Assembly (NCBI RefSeq): GCF_015207605.1
Contig: NZ_JADEWO010000042.1
Coordinates: 1 to 59,423 of the forward strand
Length of the DNA: 59,423 nt
Reading direction: 5' to 3'
Source of the DNA: Oculatella sp. LEGE 06141
Lineage (GTDB): Bacteria; Cyanobacteriota; Cyanobacteriia; Elainellales; Elainellaceae
Shown: piece by piece, positions 26,194 to 35,384 of the stretch
Layout of the letters: each line of letters begins with the position of its first letter
How positions within the stretch are numbered: position 1 is the first letter of the stretch
Program-made: the position numbers and the translations under genes
The notes under the pieces: generated by a model
What the model saw: only the letters and a program-made list of their open reading frames with translations
Databases searched by the model: none
What the model was told of the DNA's origin: nothing

Positions 26194-26781
26194 TTACTCG
26201 TCGGGTGAGTGGCTCACGTTGGCACTTTTTAACGCCGCAGGCAACGATTGAGAATCAGTTGCACCGGCCAAACTGCTGTTGAGATGGGAATCAGCCGGGG
26301 AAATCGCTTTGATTTGCCGCATTAAGCTTGCCATCTCGATCGCGTTCATTGCGTAATTCCAGCCATGATTGCTCTTAATTCCAGCCCGTTCCAGGGCTTG
26401 CTGCATCGTATCGGTGGTTAAGATGCCAAACACGACCGGAACTCCGGTTTGAAAGCTGGCTGCGGCTACCCCCTTAGATACCTCTGCTGCAACGTAGTCA
26501 AAGTGAGGCGTAGATCCCCGAATGACTGCACCCAGGCAAATAATTGCATCGTAGCGATGCGTCAGGGCTAACTGACGCGCTAGCAGAGGAACCTCAAAAC
26601 TTCCTGGTACCCAGGCATAATCAACCTGAGTTCCATGGGGGTCGGGGTCAATGCCATGTCGTCTGAGGCAATCTTGGCAGCCCTCTAGAAGCTTACCTGT
26701 GACCAGGTCGTTAAACCGACCAATAACAATCGCAAACCGTAGAGGATCTGCTTGGGTGAATGTGCCCTCGAAAACTGCCAT
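26194..26781 (-). CDS. ribH: 6,7-dimethyl-8-ribityllumazine synthase
   Basis: A 195-residue enzyme of the riboflavin pathway. It condenses 5-amino-6-ribitylaminouracil with dihydroxybutanone phosphate. Family blocks are [51 protein letters not shown] and [20 protein letters not shown]; the catalytic His is in TPHFDY. The last 30 residues, beyond the normal end, are an Ala/Ser-rich tail, longer than usual. It is downstream of psbZ on the same strand with a 33-base gap, a pairing I believe recurs in cyanobacteria. Confidence 0.97.
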   Translation of the reverse strand: MAVFEGTFTQADPLRFAIVIGRFNDLVTGKLLEGCQDCLRRHGIDPDPHGTQVDYAWVPGSFEVPLLARQLALTHRYDAIICLGAVIRGSTPHFDYVAAEVSKGVAAASFQTGVPVVFGILTTDTMQQALERAGIKSNHGWNYAMNAIEMASLMRQIKAISPADSHLNSSLAGATDSQSLPAALKSANVSHSPDE

Positions 26782-26814
26782 GACAATTGATTTAAGGTGT
26801 GTTCTACCTCTAGA

Positions 26815-27006
26815 TTAAACCACTAAGTAGTTTAACCCGCCCACCAATAAGACCAGCGCAACCCAAACGCCCGATCCTAAAAGGATGAATCGCTTGGACT
26901 GATCCCAATTTTGCGGTGACGCATAAGCGACTGGAACGCCGACTACCATTGCAAACGACAGCAGTACGAGAGCCGCCAAAGCTACTTGAAACAAAATAGA
27001 AAACAT
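26815..27006 (-). CDS. psbZ: photosystem II reaction centre protein Z
   Basis: A 63-residue thylakoid membrane protein with two hydrophobic helices, [20 protein letters not shown] and [21 protein letters not shown] lumenal or stromal loop [13 protein letters not shown] joins them. Length and both helices match PsbZ, which sits at the edge of photosystem II and influences its supercomplexes and energy dissipation. The ribosome site GGAGG lies five bases before the ATG. A photosystem gene is direct proof of an oxygenic phototroph. Confidence 0.97.
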   Translation of the reverse strand: MFSILFQVALAALVLLSFAMVVGVPVAYASPQNWDQSKRFILLGSGVWVALVLLVGGLNYLVV

Positions 27007-27162
27007 GGTTTCCTCCCAAATAGAAGCAAAAACTAGATAGTTATCAGGAAAGCTGCGATCGCCAGCACTTCGATCCGCTCTGAGTAGTAAGCTATCAGAA
27101 ATTGAACCCCGTCGGTACGGTTGTCTGTCAAGATTGGGAAAGAGGAACAGAATTTAGGTCAA

Positions 27163-29898
27163 ATGGATTTAATCCTCTGCCATACCACAGCCGATTTTGA
27201 CACGCTAGGGGCAGCGGTGGGTTTGACGCGCCTGCATCCGGGAGCCAGAGTGGTGCTAACGGGCGGCAGTCATCCCACCGTGCGCGATTTTTTGGCACTG
27301 CATCGCGATGAGTATGCGTTGATTGAGCGGCGATCGGTCAATCCAGATACGATTCGTACAATCACGGTGGTGGATACGCAATGGCGCGATCGCCTCGGCA
27401 AAGCGGCAGAGTGGCTAGATTTACCGAATGTCACCATCCGCCTGTATGACCACCATGTTGATGCTAAGGGCGATATCGCGGCAACGCAAACCCAGGTTGA
27501 GGCCGTTGGCTCAACGTCAACCCTGATTGCAGAACAGCTCCAGGCACAGCAGATTCAACTGACTCCTACCGAAGCAACGGTGATGGCGTTGGGCATTCAT
27601 GTGGATACCGGGTCGCTTACCTTCGACCATGTCACCGTGCGCGATGCCGCTGCCCTCACCTGGCTGATGCAACAGGGAGCCAGCATTAGCGCGATCGCCG
27701 ATTACGTTGAACCCGGACTCTCTCCCCATCTGCAAGACTGGCTGGCAACAGCTTTAGACTATCTGCATACCGAAACGGTACAAGGACTGGCGATCGCCTG
27801 GGTGCTGTTGCCAATGGATAGCTTTGTTCCGGGGTTGTCTAACCTGGCCTCTCGCATCCTCAGCCTCACCGATAGCGACGTGCTGCTGTTGGCGGCTAGC
27901 TACCCCACCACCGACGCGAACGAAAAGCGGCTCACGGTGATTGGTCGCTCGCGCAGCAGAGCAAGCACCACTGGCGCAGAAGGCATCAATCTGGGTGACC
28001 TCTTTCAACCGTGGGGCGGTGGTGGCCATGCCAGGGCAGCCTCCCTCAATGCGCGCGGCGTTGACCCCGACGAAACCCTCTCCCAGCTCGTAACCCAACT
28101 GAAAGCGCAGGTGCCCCATCCACCCGTGGCGCGCGAGCTAATGTCGTCTCCAGTGCGAACGATTCGACCCGACACCACGATCGCCGAAGCCCAACGAACT
28201 TTATTGCGGTACGGCCACTCTGGCCTCTCGGTAGTCAACGAACAGGGACAGCTAACGGGTGTGATCTCGCGGCGCGATTTAGACATTGCGCTGCATCATG
28301 GCTTTAGCCATGCCCCGGTCAAGGGCTACATGACGACCAACCTTAAAACGATCGCGCCCGACACCACTCTGCCTGAAATTGAATCGCTGATGGTGACGTA
28401 TGATATTGGTCGCCTTCCGGTTTTAGACGCGGAAAATTTGGTGGGAATTGTGACCCGCACCGACGTACTGCGTCAGATCCATCAGGCTCAAGCCATGAGC
28501 GACGGGCAACGAGCGGGCGATCGCCCGTCGGGGCTGTGTCCTCTGCCGCATGTGGTGCGCGATCTGGTGCGCGATCGCATGACCTCTCCGCTGTGGACGT
28601 TGCTGATGCAAGCCGCCGCCGCCGCAGAACAGCGCGGTTGGCAGCTTTATCTGGTGGGTGGTGCCGTGCGAGACTTGCTGCTGGCGAATCCCGATGAAGC
28701 GCTGCTGCTCAAGGATGTCGATCTGGTGGTCGATGGGTTTCATCGCGCTGCGGATCAGGCGGCAGGAGTCGAGCTTGCCCGTGCCCTGCAACAGCAATAT
28801 CCGTCCGTGCGGCTTCAGGTTCACGGACGGTTTCAGACGGCTGCTCTGCTCTGGCACAACGACCCGGAGTTTGACTCACTGTGGATTGATATTGCCACTG
28901 CTCGCACAGAGTTCTATCCTTACCCAGCCGCCAATCCAGTGGTGGAAGCGAGTTCGATTCGCCAGGATCTCTACCGCCGCGATTTCACCATTAACGCCCT
29001 GGCTCTACGGCTCACCCCACCCCGCACGGGCGAACTGCTGGATTTTTTTGGCGGCTTGCTCGACTTGCAGGCTCGTCACATCCGGGTGCTGCACGCCAAT
29101 AGCCTGATCGAAGACCCAACCCGAATTTATCGTGCCGTGCGGTTTGCCGTACGGTTGGGATTTCAAATTGACCCACAGACCGAAGGGTACATTCGCCACG
29201 CGATCGCCAGCGGCATTTACCACCGGATTCAAGCCGAGATGGATAAAACCCCGGCACTGCAAACCCGTCTGCGACGAGAACTGAAGCTCATTTTAGAAGC
29301 GTCTTACTGGAAAGCAGCCATTCAACTGTTAGACAATCTGGGAGCGTTGCGCTGCATTCACCCAACGCTAGAACTGGATGATGTGCTGTGGAAACAGCTT
29401 CGCCAGGTAGACCGTTGCCTCATCCGTTTTGACCAACCCGCCAGCTTAGAGCATTGGCAAGTGCTGTTAGAGGTACTGTTAACCCATCTCAGCAAAGACG
29501 ATCGCGTTAAAGTGGCAGAAAACTTGCAGCTTCCAGCAGACAGCATCCATCGACTACAACAGTTGGAAGGGGTGCAAGCGGAGTTAAAACACAAGTGGCC
29601 TGATTGCCAGCGTCCCAGCCAGGTGGCGGCACTTCTAAGCCAGTATGATCTGCAAACCCTAATCCTGTTAGCCGTTCGCGCCGATCGCCCCACCCGCAAA
29701 CAGATCTGGCGCTACCTTACCGACTGGGCCACTGTCAAAGCGCCGCTGGATGGCAACGATCTCAAACGGTTGGGCTACAAACCGGGCAAGCCGTTCAAGC
29801 AGATATTAGACGCAGTGATGGCGGCAACCCTGGACGGCACCATCAGCGATCGTGCCGATGCTGAGGTGTTTGTGCAGACCCATTTTCCCAAACCCTGA
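27163..29898 (+). CDS. DHH phosphoesterase, CBS pair and tRNA nucleotidyltransferase fusion
   Basis: A 911-residue three-part protein. Residues 1-300 form a DHH/DHHA1 phosphoesterase (DFDTLGAAVGL, YDHHVDAKGD, WGGGGHARAAS). Residues about 320-440 are two CBS domains (ELMSSPVRTIRPDTTIAEAQ, VKGYMTTNLKTIAPDT). From about residue 480 comes a class II polymerase-beta-type tRNA nucleotidyltransferase with YLVGGAVRDLLL and the metal-binding KDVDLVVDG, then the RNA-binding region. It probably adds nucleotides to the tRNA 3' end (CCA or only A/CC, as in bacteria that split the task). ATG 27163 is preferred because MDLILCHTTADFD is the natural DHH start; TTG 27121 is an alternative. Confidence 0.92.
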   Translation: MDLILCHTTADFDTLGAAVGLTRLHPGARVVLTGGSHPTVRDFLALHRDEYALIERRSVNPDTIRTITVVDTQWRDRLGKAAEWLDLPNVTIRLYDHHVDAKGDIAATQTQVEAVGSTSTLIAEQLQAQQIQLTPTEATVMALGIHVDTGSLTFDHVTVRDAAALTWLMQQGASISAIADYVEPGLSPHLQDWLATALDYLHTETVQGLAIAWVLLPMDSFVPGLSNLASRILSLTDSDVLLLAASYPTTDANEKRLTVIGRSRSRASTTGAEGINLGDLFQPWGGGGHARAASLNARGVDPDETLSQLVTQLKAQVPHPPVARELMSSPVRTIRPDTTIAEAQRTLLRYGHSGLSVVNEQGQLTGVISRRDLDIALHHGFSHAPVKGYMTTNLKTIAPDTTLPEIESLMVTYDIGRLPVLDAENLVGIVTRTDVLRQIHQAQAMSDGQRAGDRPSGLCPLPHVVRDLVRDRMTSPLWTLLMQAAAAAEQRGWQLYLVGGAVRDLLLANPDEALLLKDVDLVVDGFHRAADQAAGVELARALQQQYPSVRLQVHGRFQTAALLWHNDPEFDSLWIDIATARTEFYPYPAANPVVEASSIRQDLYRRDFTINALALRLTPPRTGELLDFFGGLLDLQARHIRVLHANSLIEDPTRIYRAVRFAVRLGFQIDPQTEGYIRHAIASGIYHRIQAEMDKTPALQTRLRRELKLILEASYWKAAIQLLDNLGALRCIHPTLELDDVLWKQLRQVDRCLIRFDQPASLEHWQVLLEVLLTHLSKDDRVKVAENLQLPADSIHRLQQLEGVQAELKHKWPDCQRPSQVAALLSQYDLQTLILLAVRADRPTRKQIWRYLTDWATVKAPLDGNDLKRLGYKPGKPFKQILDAVMAATLDGTISDRADAEVFVQTHFPKP

Positions 29899-30009
29899 GG
29901 CAACCGGAACAGCCGATTTTCTATCCCTGTCCCTCTTTTCAGCCAATAGTCTCCCGAAGGCGGTAGGATTAAGCTGAAGAAAATGATGTAACTATCAGCC
30001 CAGACTTCT

Positions 30010-31347
30010 ATGAACTTAACGGCTGGAACCGCCCTACAAGACGGAAAATATATTGTTCAGGCGACGTTGGGTTTAACTGATCTGGGTGTTACGCTTCAGG
30101 CAACTCATGCCTATCTCGATCAGACGGTGATTCTACATACGCTGAATCCCAGTTTGCGCGATCGCCCTCAGTTTGCCAACCTGCATCAGCAGTTTATGGT
30201 TGCCATGAAGCAAATTGGGAAACGGCAACCCGCTCTGCCGTCCAAGGTGGTGGACTGTTTTGAAGAAGGCGGACTGCCGTTTTTAGTGTTAGAACGCTTG
30301 TCTGGACAACCAGCACTCCTGGTAGAAGACTGGTTCACCCCTACCGCCGCAACCAACGCAAAATCAGCGGTGAACCCAACTCCCGCTGCTGAAAAACCAC
30401 CTACTGTCGCCAAACCCGTTGTTTTGCCTCCGTTTGCAACCAATGGGGCAGGTCATGCATCACTGGCAAACACCACGTCTGCCAGTCCCAACGGCACGAT
30501 TATTCAGACGCAAACGATACTGCAACACAACACTCAGCCAGTGCAAAGGCAGGATATGCACCCCCTGGCGCAGTTGCAGGCGGCGGCGGCCACTTCGCCA
30601 CCTCCATCAAATCCTTCCCGATCGCAGTTTTCCTGGCAGGTGCCAACGCGATCGCAGGTCAAACGGCGCAGATCCAAGCGCTGGCTTCCGTTTGCGCTTA
30701 TGGTCACGGCGGCCGTTGCCACATTGGGTGGTGTCAGTTTTGGTTTATCGTTGCGGTTTGGGCAAGCGGTATCCAGTCCGTCTCCCTCGGTTCCAGAGGC
30801 CAATCCGACAGGTTCCTCTGCTCCGTCTGCATCCCCTACAGCCCCATCCCCTATGCCGCCCGGAGCAGATGGCTTGTTTGGCAGCAGTCAAGAGTTTCTC
30901 CCCAGCGATAACTGGCCTGGAACCAGCATTGTTGACACCGATCAGATTACGCCACCATCAGATATGCCCATTGAGCGATCGCCTGCCCATGAGCCGATCC
31001 GCCGCAGAAGTTCTGTGGGTAGCTATGAACCGCCCCCAGAAGAGCGTTTGCCGCAATCATTTCCATCGGATGGCCCCAGCATTCAGGAACCACCGTCTGA
31101 AGAACCAGCCTTGGCAGAAGAAGTGCCGCCGTTTGAGTCCATTCCAGATCCCAATGTGGCACCTGTGCCTGAACCCATTCCATCGAACTCCGATGCCCCC
31201 ACGTTCGATTTTGAGCAGTTAAAGCCGATTCCGCCATCGTCGGAGCCAAGCCTCCCCACCGAGAGCAGCAGTTCGCCCAAGGCTCCTGCCCCGGCATCCA
31301 ATCCAGCGACGATCGCCCCGTTGCCCGATGCCGGTGCCGTCAATTGA
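30010..31347 (+). CDS. membrane protein with a truncated kinase-like N-terminus
   Basis: A 445-residue protein. Residues 1-100 resemble the N-lobe of a bacterial Ser/Thr kinase: LQDGKYIVQATLGLTDLGVT, QTVILHTLNP in the place of the Lys strand, and DCFEEGGLPFLVLERLSG at the hinge. No catalytic loop HRD, no DFG and no activation segment follow; the ATP-anchoring Lys is replaced by His-Thr. Next come a Pro/Ala-rich linker, a membrane segment (WLPFALMVTAAVATLGGVSF) and a 170-residue Pro/Ser/Glu-rich outer tail. It is therefore a probable pseudokinase or sensor scaffold, not an enzyme. The function is unknown. Confidence 0.7.
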   Translation: MNLTAGTALQDGKYIVQATLGLTDLGVTLQATHAYLDQTVILHTLNPSLRDRPQFANLHQQFMVAMKQIGKRQPALPSKVVDCFEEGGLPFLVLERLSGQPALLVEDWFTPTAATNAKSAVNPTPAAEKPPTVAKPVVLPPFATNGAGHASLANTTSASPNGTIIQTQTILQHNTQPVQRQDMHPLAQLQAAAATSPPPSNPSRSQFSWQVPTRSQVKRRRSKRWLPFALMVTAAVATLGGVSFGLSLRFGQAVSSPSPSVPEANPTGSSAPSASPTAPSPMPPGADGLFGSSQEFLPSDNWPGTSIVDTDQITPPSDMPIERSPAHEPIRRRSSVGSYEPPPEERLPQSFPSDGPSIQEPPSEEPALAEEVPPFESIPDPNVAPVPEPIPSNSDAPTFDFEQLKPIPPSSEPSLPTESSSSPKAPAPASNPATIAPLPDAGAVN

Positions 31348-31380
31348 GCCTTGCCATGTGGCCAACAGCCGCATAAATTG

Positions 31381-31471
31381 AACATCGGGCGTTGCTGAAT
31401 CATGGGCTGAATTCGCCCTACAACCGTCAACGTTTCCCAAACTCCGTTTATTCAGCAACACCAAACATCGG
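31381..31471. mobile_element. short MITE-like element with flanking duplication
   Basis: About 75 bases between two copies of AACATCGG (31381-31388 and 31464-31471). The ends are inverted: GGCGTTGCTGAAT on the left against ATTCAGCAACACC on the right, 12 of 13 matching. The left end shares the 16-mer TCGGGCGTTGCTGAAT with the element at 50611. There is no coding content. Confidence 0.6.
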
Positions 31472-31505
31472 TCTTCATCCCTACCGTCAGTCAGGAGAGT
31501 GGTTC

Positions 31506-31919
31506 ATGCTCAGGCTCGTAATGGCGATCGTGCTTGCGGTGATGTTGGCGGCTTGTAGCGTTGCAGGTAGCCCCAGTCAGGCGTTGGTGAAGAAGGCGAT
31601 CGAGCTGCAACTAGAGCAAACCCAGGCCGAACTCAGCCAACAGATTTATCGCACCCCGACAGCATCACCGTCGTTTAAACTCAACCACGTCACCGTTACG
31701 CAGCAAGAACCGCTGGTCATTGAAGACCTGACCGCTTATCGGGTGCGCGGCACCTATGACGTGACCCAGAAGCTAAACGATCGCCGCATAACGCAACATC
31801 AAAACCCGTTTGAAATTTACCTGCAACGCCAGATTGAAGGCAAAACCTGGCGACTGGCGCATCTGCAACGCGGCACGGGCGAAACGAGCGATCGATGGAT
31901 CACCCAGCTCATTCAATAG
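31506..31919 (+). CDS. small lipoprotein, unknown function
   Basis: A 137-residue protein with a clean lipoprotein signal, LRLVMAIVLAVMLAACSVAG, with lipobox Cys19. The mature part has ELQLEQTQAELSQQIYR, a helix, then a small beta domain containing PLVIEDLTAYRVRGTYDVTQ and ending KTWRLAHLQRG. The ATG at 31506 is chosen because AGGAG lies eight bases upstream and the signal begins there; the longer open frame would start in the MITE-like element. It probably sits on the periplasmic face of a membrane. I do not recognise a family. Confidence 0.8.
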   Translation: MLRLVMAIVLAVMLAACSVAGSPSQALVKKAIELQLEQTQAELSQQIYRTPTASPSFKLNHVTVTQQEPLVIEDLTAYRVRGTYDVTQKLNDRRITQHQNPFEIYLQRQIEGKTWRLAHLQRGTGETSDRWITQLIQ

Positions 31920-31926
31920 CCTGCCG

Positions 31927-32442
31927 TTAAGGGTGAGGCAAGGTAACCTGCCACCGCCATACTTTGCCTTCCATTGCATCATTGCTATCTGCAACTCTTA
32001 CCATGCCCACCTTTCGCAACACGCTGGCAGAAGGCGTTTCGGTGGCCAGCGTGTGCGCTCTAACTAAGGTGACGCTTTGATCGGCAAAGGCGCGTTCTAT
32101 CATTGTCCTGGCTGCCTGAGTTGCTAACCCCTGACCTTGATAAGACGGGGCGATCGAATAGCCAATTTCAACGACTCCATTTGCATCCGGATTGCCTTTA
32201 TACCCGCCGATGCCCACCGCTACTCGGGAATGGTGGAGCATAAACAAATGAGTCCACCAGCGGGGCAGGACGTTCGTTTCAAGTAATCCTTTTAATGAAA
32301 ACTCCAGCATGTGAGGCAGAAGTTCGTAGTCATCTGCAATGGTCACTCCAAAGGTTTCAAAGAACGGCAGTTTGCCAGCTAACAGCACCTCAATATGCTG
32401 AACTGAGCAAGGTTCAACCAGCAATATCTCCTGACTACCCAT
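31927..32442 (-). CDS. GNAT-family N-acetyltransferase (RimJ/RimL-like)
   Basis: A 171-residue acetyltransferase. The acetyl-CoA motif is APSYQGQGLATQAARTMIER (Q-x-x-G-x-A form), preceded by VVEIGYSI and followed by VRAHTLATETPSASVLRKVG, the usual motif B. It would transfer acetyl to an amine of a small molecule or protein; the target is unknown. It is convergent with the lipoprotein gene, with stop codons seven bases apart. The downstream TPR gene on the same strand is read first, 13 bases away, so the two are probably co-transcribed. Confidence 0.88.
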   Translation of the reverse strand: MGSQEILLVEPCSVQHIEVLLAGKLPFFETFGVTIADDYELLPHMLEFSLKGLLETNVLPRWWTHLFMLHHSRVAVGIGGYKGNPDANGVVEIGYSIAPSYQGQGLATQAARTMIERAFADQSVTLVRAHTLATETPSASVLRKVGMVRVADSNDAMEGKVWRWQVTLPHP

Positions 32443-32454
32443 GCCTGAACCTCC

Positions 32455-32925
32455 TTAGCTCAATCTTGCCGTACATTCCAGGATGAGGCGTTGATTGACG
32501 ATCGCATAGGGCTGAATTTCCAAAGCACGCCGAAACGAATGGATTGCCGATCGATAGTTTCCTAACGCCGCATGACACAATCCCATACCGTGCCATGCGC
32601 CAAAGTGGTCGGGGTTTAACGCAACCACTTCCTCACAATCGGCCAGGGAGCGACGATACTGCCCCAGGGCATAATATAAAACGGCTCGCTGGTTCCAGGC
32701 TTCAGCAAAATCAGGTTGGTTTTCAATCAACTCAGCCAGTAAGGCTTCTCCTTCTTCAATGCGTCCAGCCTGTGCCAACGCCTGACTGCGGCACAATAAA
32801 TCCAGCCCATGCACTCCTTTCTGTTGAAACCAAATTTGCCAGAGTTGCTGTGTGGCCTGGTTGCGAACTGTTTCATCAGGATTTTTCAAATCCTCTAGAA
32901 GCAATTCAATTGAGGCATTATCCAT
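32455..32925 (-). CDS. TPR-repeat protein
   Basis: A 156-residue helical protein. The N-terminus (NASIELLLEDLKNPDETVRN then QATQQLWQIWFQQ) is HEAT-like. Three tetratricopeptide repeats follow: QALAQAGRIEEGEALLAELI, NQRAVLYYALGQYRRSLADC and WHGMGLCHAALGNYRSAIHS. It is probably an adaptor for protein binding; no partner is known. The start is ATG 32925, with GGAG nine bases upstream; the ORF could begin five codons earlier at 32940. It precedes the GNAT gene and is divergent from cobW. Confidence 0.85.
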   Translation of the reverse strand: MDNASIELLLEDLKNPDETVRNQATQQLWQIWFQQKGVHGLDLLCRSQALAQAGRIEEGEALLAELIENQPDFAEAWNQRAVLYYALGQYRRSLADCEEVVALNPDHFGAWHGMGLCHAALGNYRSAIHSFRRALEIQPYAIVNQRLILECTARLS

Positions 32926-33034
32926 AAACAGAATCTCCATTACAGCGTTATCTTAGCCATCCCTTTCTTCATTGTGTAACCCCTAACAAGATTCTGCGAC
33001 AATAGAAAAGCTCGATTGCTGGTTACACAAACGC

Positions 33035-34102
33035 ATGGCTGCAAAAATTCCCGTCACAATTATCACTGGCTTCTTGGGCAGTGGTAAAACAACGCTGATC
33101 CGGCATCTGCTGCAAAACAATCAGGGTCGCCGGATTGCGGTTCTCGTCAATGAATTTGGTGAACTGGGCATTGATGGCGAACTGCTGCGATCGTGTCAGG
33201 TTTGCCCTGAGGATGAGGCAGAAACAGCGTCCAGTCCAGCCGACGGCAGCAATATTGTTGAACTCACGAATGGCTGTCTCTGCTGCACTGTGCAGGAAGA
33301 ATTTCTGCCCACGATGCTAGAACTGCTCAAACGACGCGATCGCCTCGACTGCATCTTAATCGAAACCTCCGGGCTGGCCTTACCCAAACCCTTAATTCGC
33401 GCCTTCCGCTGGCCTGATATTCGCAACGCTGCTACGGTAGATGGCGTTATTACCGTGGTGGATTGTGAAGCGGTTGCTAACGGCACCTTAGCCCCCGACC
33501 CAGACGCGATAACGGCTCAGCGGCAGGCCGATCCAAACCTGGATCATGACACACCGCTGCAAGAGCTATTCGAAGACCAATTAGCCTGTGCCGATTTAGT
33601 GACGCTCAACAAAACGGATTTAGTTGATGAGCTGGCGGTCACTAATGTGCTGGGTCTGGTTCAGCAAGAGCTACCACGAGCCGTGAAGATTGTGCGTAGC
33701 GATCGCGGCCAGCTTGACCCTAGCCTGGTGTTGGGCTTCAATGCAGCCGTTGAAGATGATTTGGACGATCGCCCTAGCCACCACGATGATGAGACCGAGC
33801 ATGAGCATGACGATGACATTTCATCGACCCATCTGGTGTTCGATCGCAGCTTCAACCCCGATCATCTGCAAACCCAACTGCAAGCGCTGGTACAGCAGCA
33901 GGAGATTTACCGCATCAAGGGGTTTGTCTCCGTTCCCAACAAGCCAATGCGGCTGGTGCTGCAAGGTGTTGGCGAACGATTTGAACGCTTTTACGATCGC
34001 CCCTGGCAACCAGAAGAACCCAAGCAAACGCGCTTAGTCTTCATTGGCCGTGCCCTGGATGCCGACAAAATCGAGTCTGAGTTAGCAGGCTTAACAAACT
34101 AA
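33035..34102 (+). CDS. CobW/COG0523-family GTPase metallochaperone
   Basis: A 355-residue GTPase. The P-loop GFLGSGKTT is at residues 12-20, the metal-binding CxCC motif GCLCCTVQ is at Cys81-Cys84, and the G4 motif is NKTDLVD. ETSGLALPKP is switch-like. The C-terminal CobW_C domain runs from about residue 270. Between them is a His/Asp/Glu-rich loop (SHHDDETEHEHDDD) typical of metal-handling members. Relatives deliver zinc or cobalt to target enzymes; which metal cannot be told. No Zur or B12 signal was seen in the 94 bases upstream. Confidence 0.93.
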   Translation: MAAKIPVTIITGFLGSGKTTLIRHLLQNNQGRRIAVLVNEFGELGIDGELLRSCQVCPEDEAETASSPADGSNIVELTNGCLCCTVQEEFLPTMLELLKRRDRLDCILIETSGLALPKPLIRAFRWPDIRNAATVDGVITVVDCEAVANGTLAPDPDAITAQRQADPNLDHDTPLQELFEDQLACADLVTLNKTDLVDELAVTNVLGLVQQELPRAVKIVRSDRGQLDPSLVLGFNAAVEDDLDDRPSHHDDETEHEHDDDISSTHLVFDRSFNPDHLQTQLQALVQQQEIYRIKGFVSVPNKPMRLVLQGVGERFERFYDRPWQPEEPKQTRLVFIGRALDADKIESELAGLTN

Positions 34103-34169
34103 GTTTTTAATTTCAAACCCAATCCCACCTGAGTTTCAATTAAGACAAAACGTCTGAAAAAAGGAACCT

Positions 34170-35330
34170 ATGTTCAGTCGATTTTTTCATCAAAAACGCT
34201 CACTTTCGCTGGCTCTTGGCTTCGCAATTGGACTATCACTTTTGGGAACCCATGCGATCGCCAATGAGCCGGGGCAATTTATCAGCCGTTACGACCCAGC
34301 CCAAACCACAACCAATTCCAGCTTTATCAGCCCGCTGGTAGAGCTGTTTGGGGATGTGACTGTGGGCGAAAACGTTTTTGTATCTGGCAATACTATTGTG
34401 CGAGCCGAACCAGAGACGCGCATCTGTATTGGCGATGAAACCAATTTGCAAGACAATATTATTTTTGCAGTGGCACGCGATCAGCCTGCCCCAGAAGCAC
34501 CCTGTGCCGAGATCTCTAGCAGCGCCGGAGAACGAGTGAGCATTGCCCATCAAGCAGTGGTCAGAAACTCCCGCATTGGTGATTTCACCTTCATTGGCTT
34601 TCATGCCAAGCTCAACAACGTGGTGCTAGAAGACGGAGCATTTGTGTTACACGGAGCCAACGTTGCGAATGTGACGATCGGCGAAAACCGTCTCGTTCCC
34701 ATTGGAGCGGTCATCACCAGTCAGGCTGAGGCCGATGCCCTGCCGCTCAAAACTGAAGACAATGCTGAGTTTCAAAACGACGTGCTGGAGGTGAACGAAG
34801 AATTTGCCGAGCATTACGGAGAGCTGTTCGAAGCCGATGGGTTTGCTAGCGTTACGGGTGTGAGTCCCGCTCCGACAACCTCCTGGAATACCGATCCTGT
34901 TGCCCCAGCGCTCGGTGATGCGGTTCAGCTCGATGAGTTTGTGCGAATAGTAGGGGATGTGCGGCTTGGAGCCAACAGCATTGTCGGTCAACGGACATCT
35001 ATTCGGGCAGATGAAGGAGCGCCGATTATCATTGGCGACAATGCCGAAATTGAAGATCGGGTCACATTCCATGCCCTTAAAGGCACCAACATCCGCATTG
35101 GCAATAATCTCAACACCGATGACAATGTGGTGTTTCATGGCCCCTTAGAAGTCGGGGATGGTTTGACGATCGCAGATGATGCGATTCTGTTTCGCTCAAC
35201 GGTTGGCAACCATGTCACCATTGGCGCAGAGGCAATCGTGGTGGGGGTAACGCTCCCCGACGGGGCACAGGTGCCAGAACGAGCGGTGATTACAACACAG
35301 GAAGATGCCGATCGGCTGATGGTTAGCTGA
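34170..35330 (+). CDS. exported tandem gamma-carbonic-anhydrase-like protein
   Basis: A 386-residue protein with a signal peptide (SLSLALGFAIGLSLLGTHAIA) and two left-handed beta-helix domains, about 45-200 and 240-386. The second closely resembles the N-terminal domain of CcmM: VGDVRLGANSIVGQRTSIRA and DEGAPIIIGDNAEIEDRVTF. One His is kept in RVTFHAL and another in VVFHGPLEVGDG, but the position of the remaining zinc His is Asp in LNTDDNVVF. The first domain has IAHQAVVRNS but lacks the His in DNIIFAV. So neither domain has a full zinc triad by eye. It may be periplasmic or thylakoid-lumenal and could be inactive, or bind metal between subunits. Confidence 0.82.
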   Translation: MFSRFFHQKRSLSLALGFAIGLSLLGTHAIANEPGQFISRYDPAQTTTNSSFISPLVELFGDVTVGENVFVSGNTIVRAEPETRICIGDETNLQDNIIFAVARDQPAPEAPCAEISSSAGERVSIAHQAVVRNSRIGDFTFIGFHAKLNNVVLEDGAFVLHGANVANVTIGENRLVPIGAVITSQAEADALPLKTEDNAEFQNDVLEVNEEFAEHYGELFEADGFASVTGVSPAPTTSWNTDPVAPALGDAVQLDEFVRIVGDVRLGANSIVGQRTSIRADEGAPIIIGDNAEIEDRVTFHALKGTNIRIGNNLNTDDNVVFHGPLEVGDGLTIADDAILFRSTVGNHVTIGAEAIVVGVTLPDGAQVPERAVITTQEDADRLMVS

Positions 35331-35347
35331 AGGTAGTGAGAAACGGT

Positions 35348-35376
35348 TGTAGGGGCGCTATCAGAGCGTCTCTACA
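35348..35376. repeat. hairpin after the carbonic-anhydrase-like gene
   Basis: TGTAGGGGCGCT (35348-35359) folds with AGCGTCTCTACA (35365-35376), with wobble pairs and a short loop. It lies 17 bases after the stop codon and has no T-run. It may stabilise the mRNA end, or be a dispersed repeat of a kind frequent in cyanobacteria. Confidence 0.4.
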
Positions 35377-35384
35377 GCAGTGGG

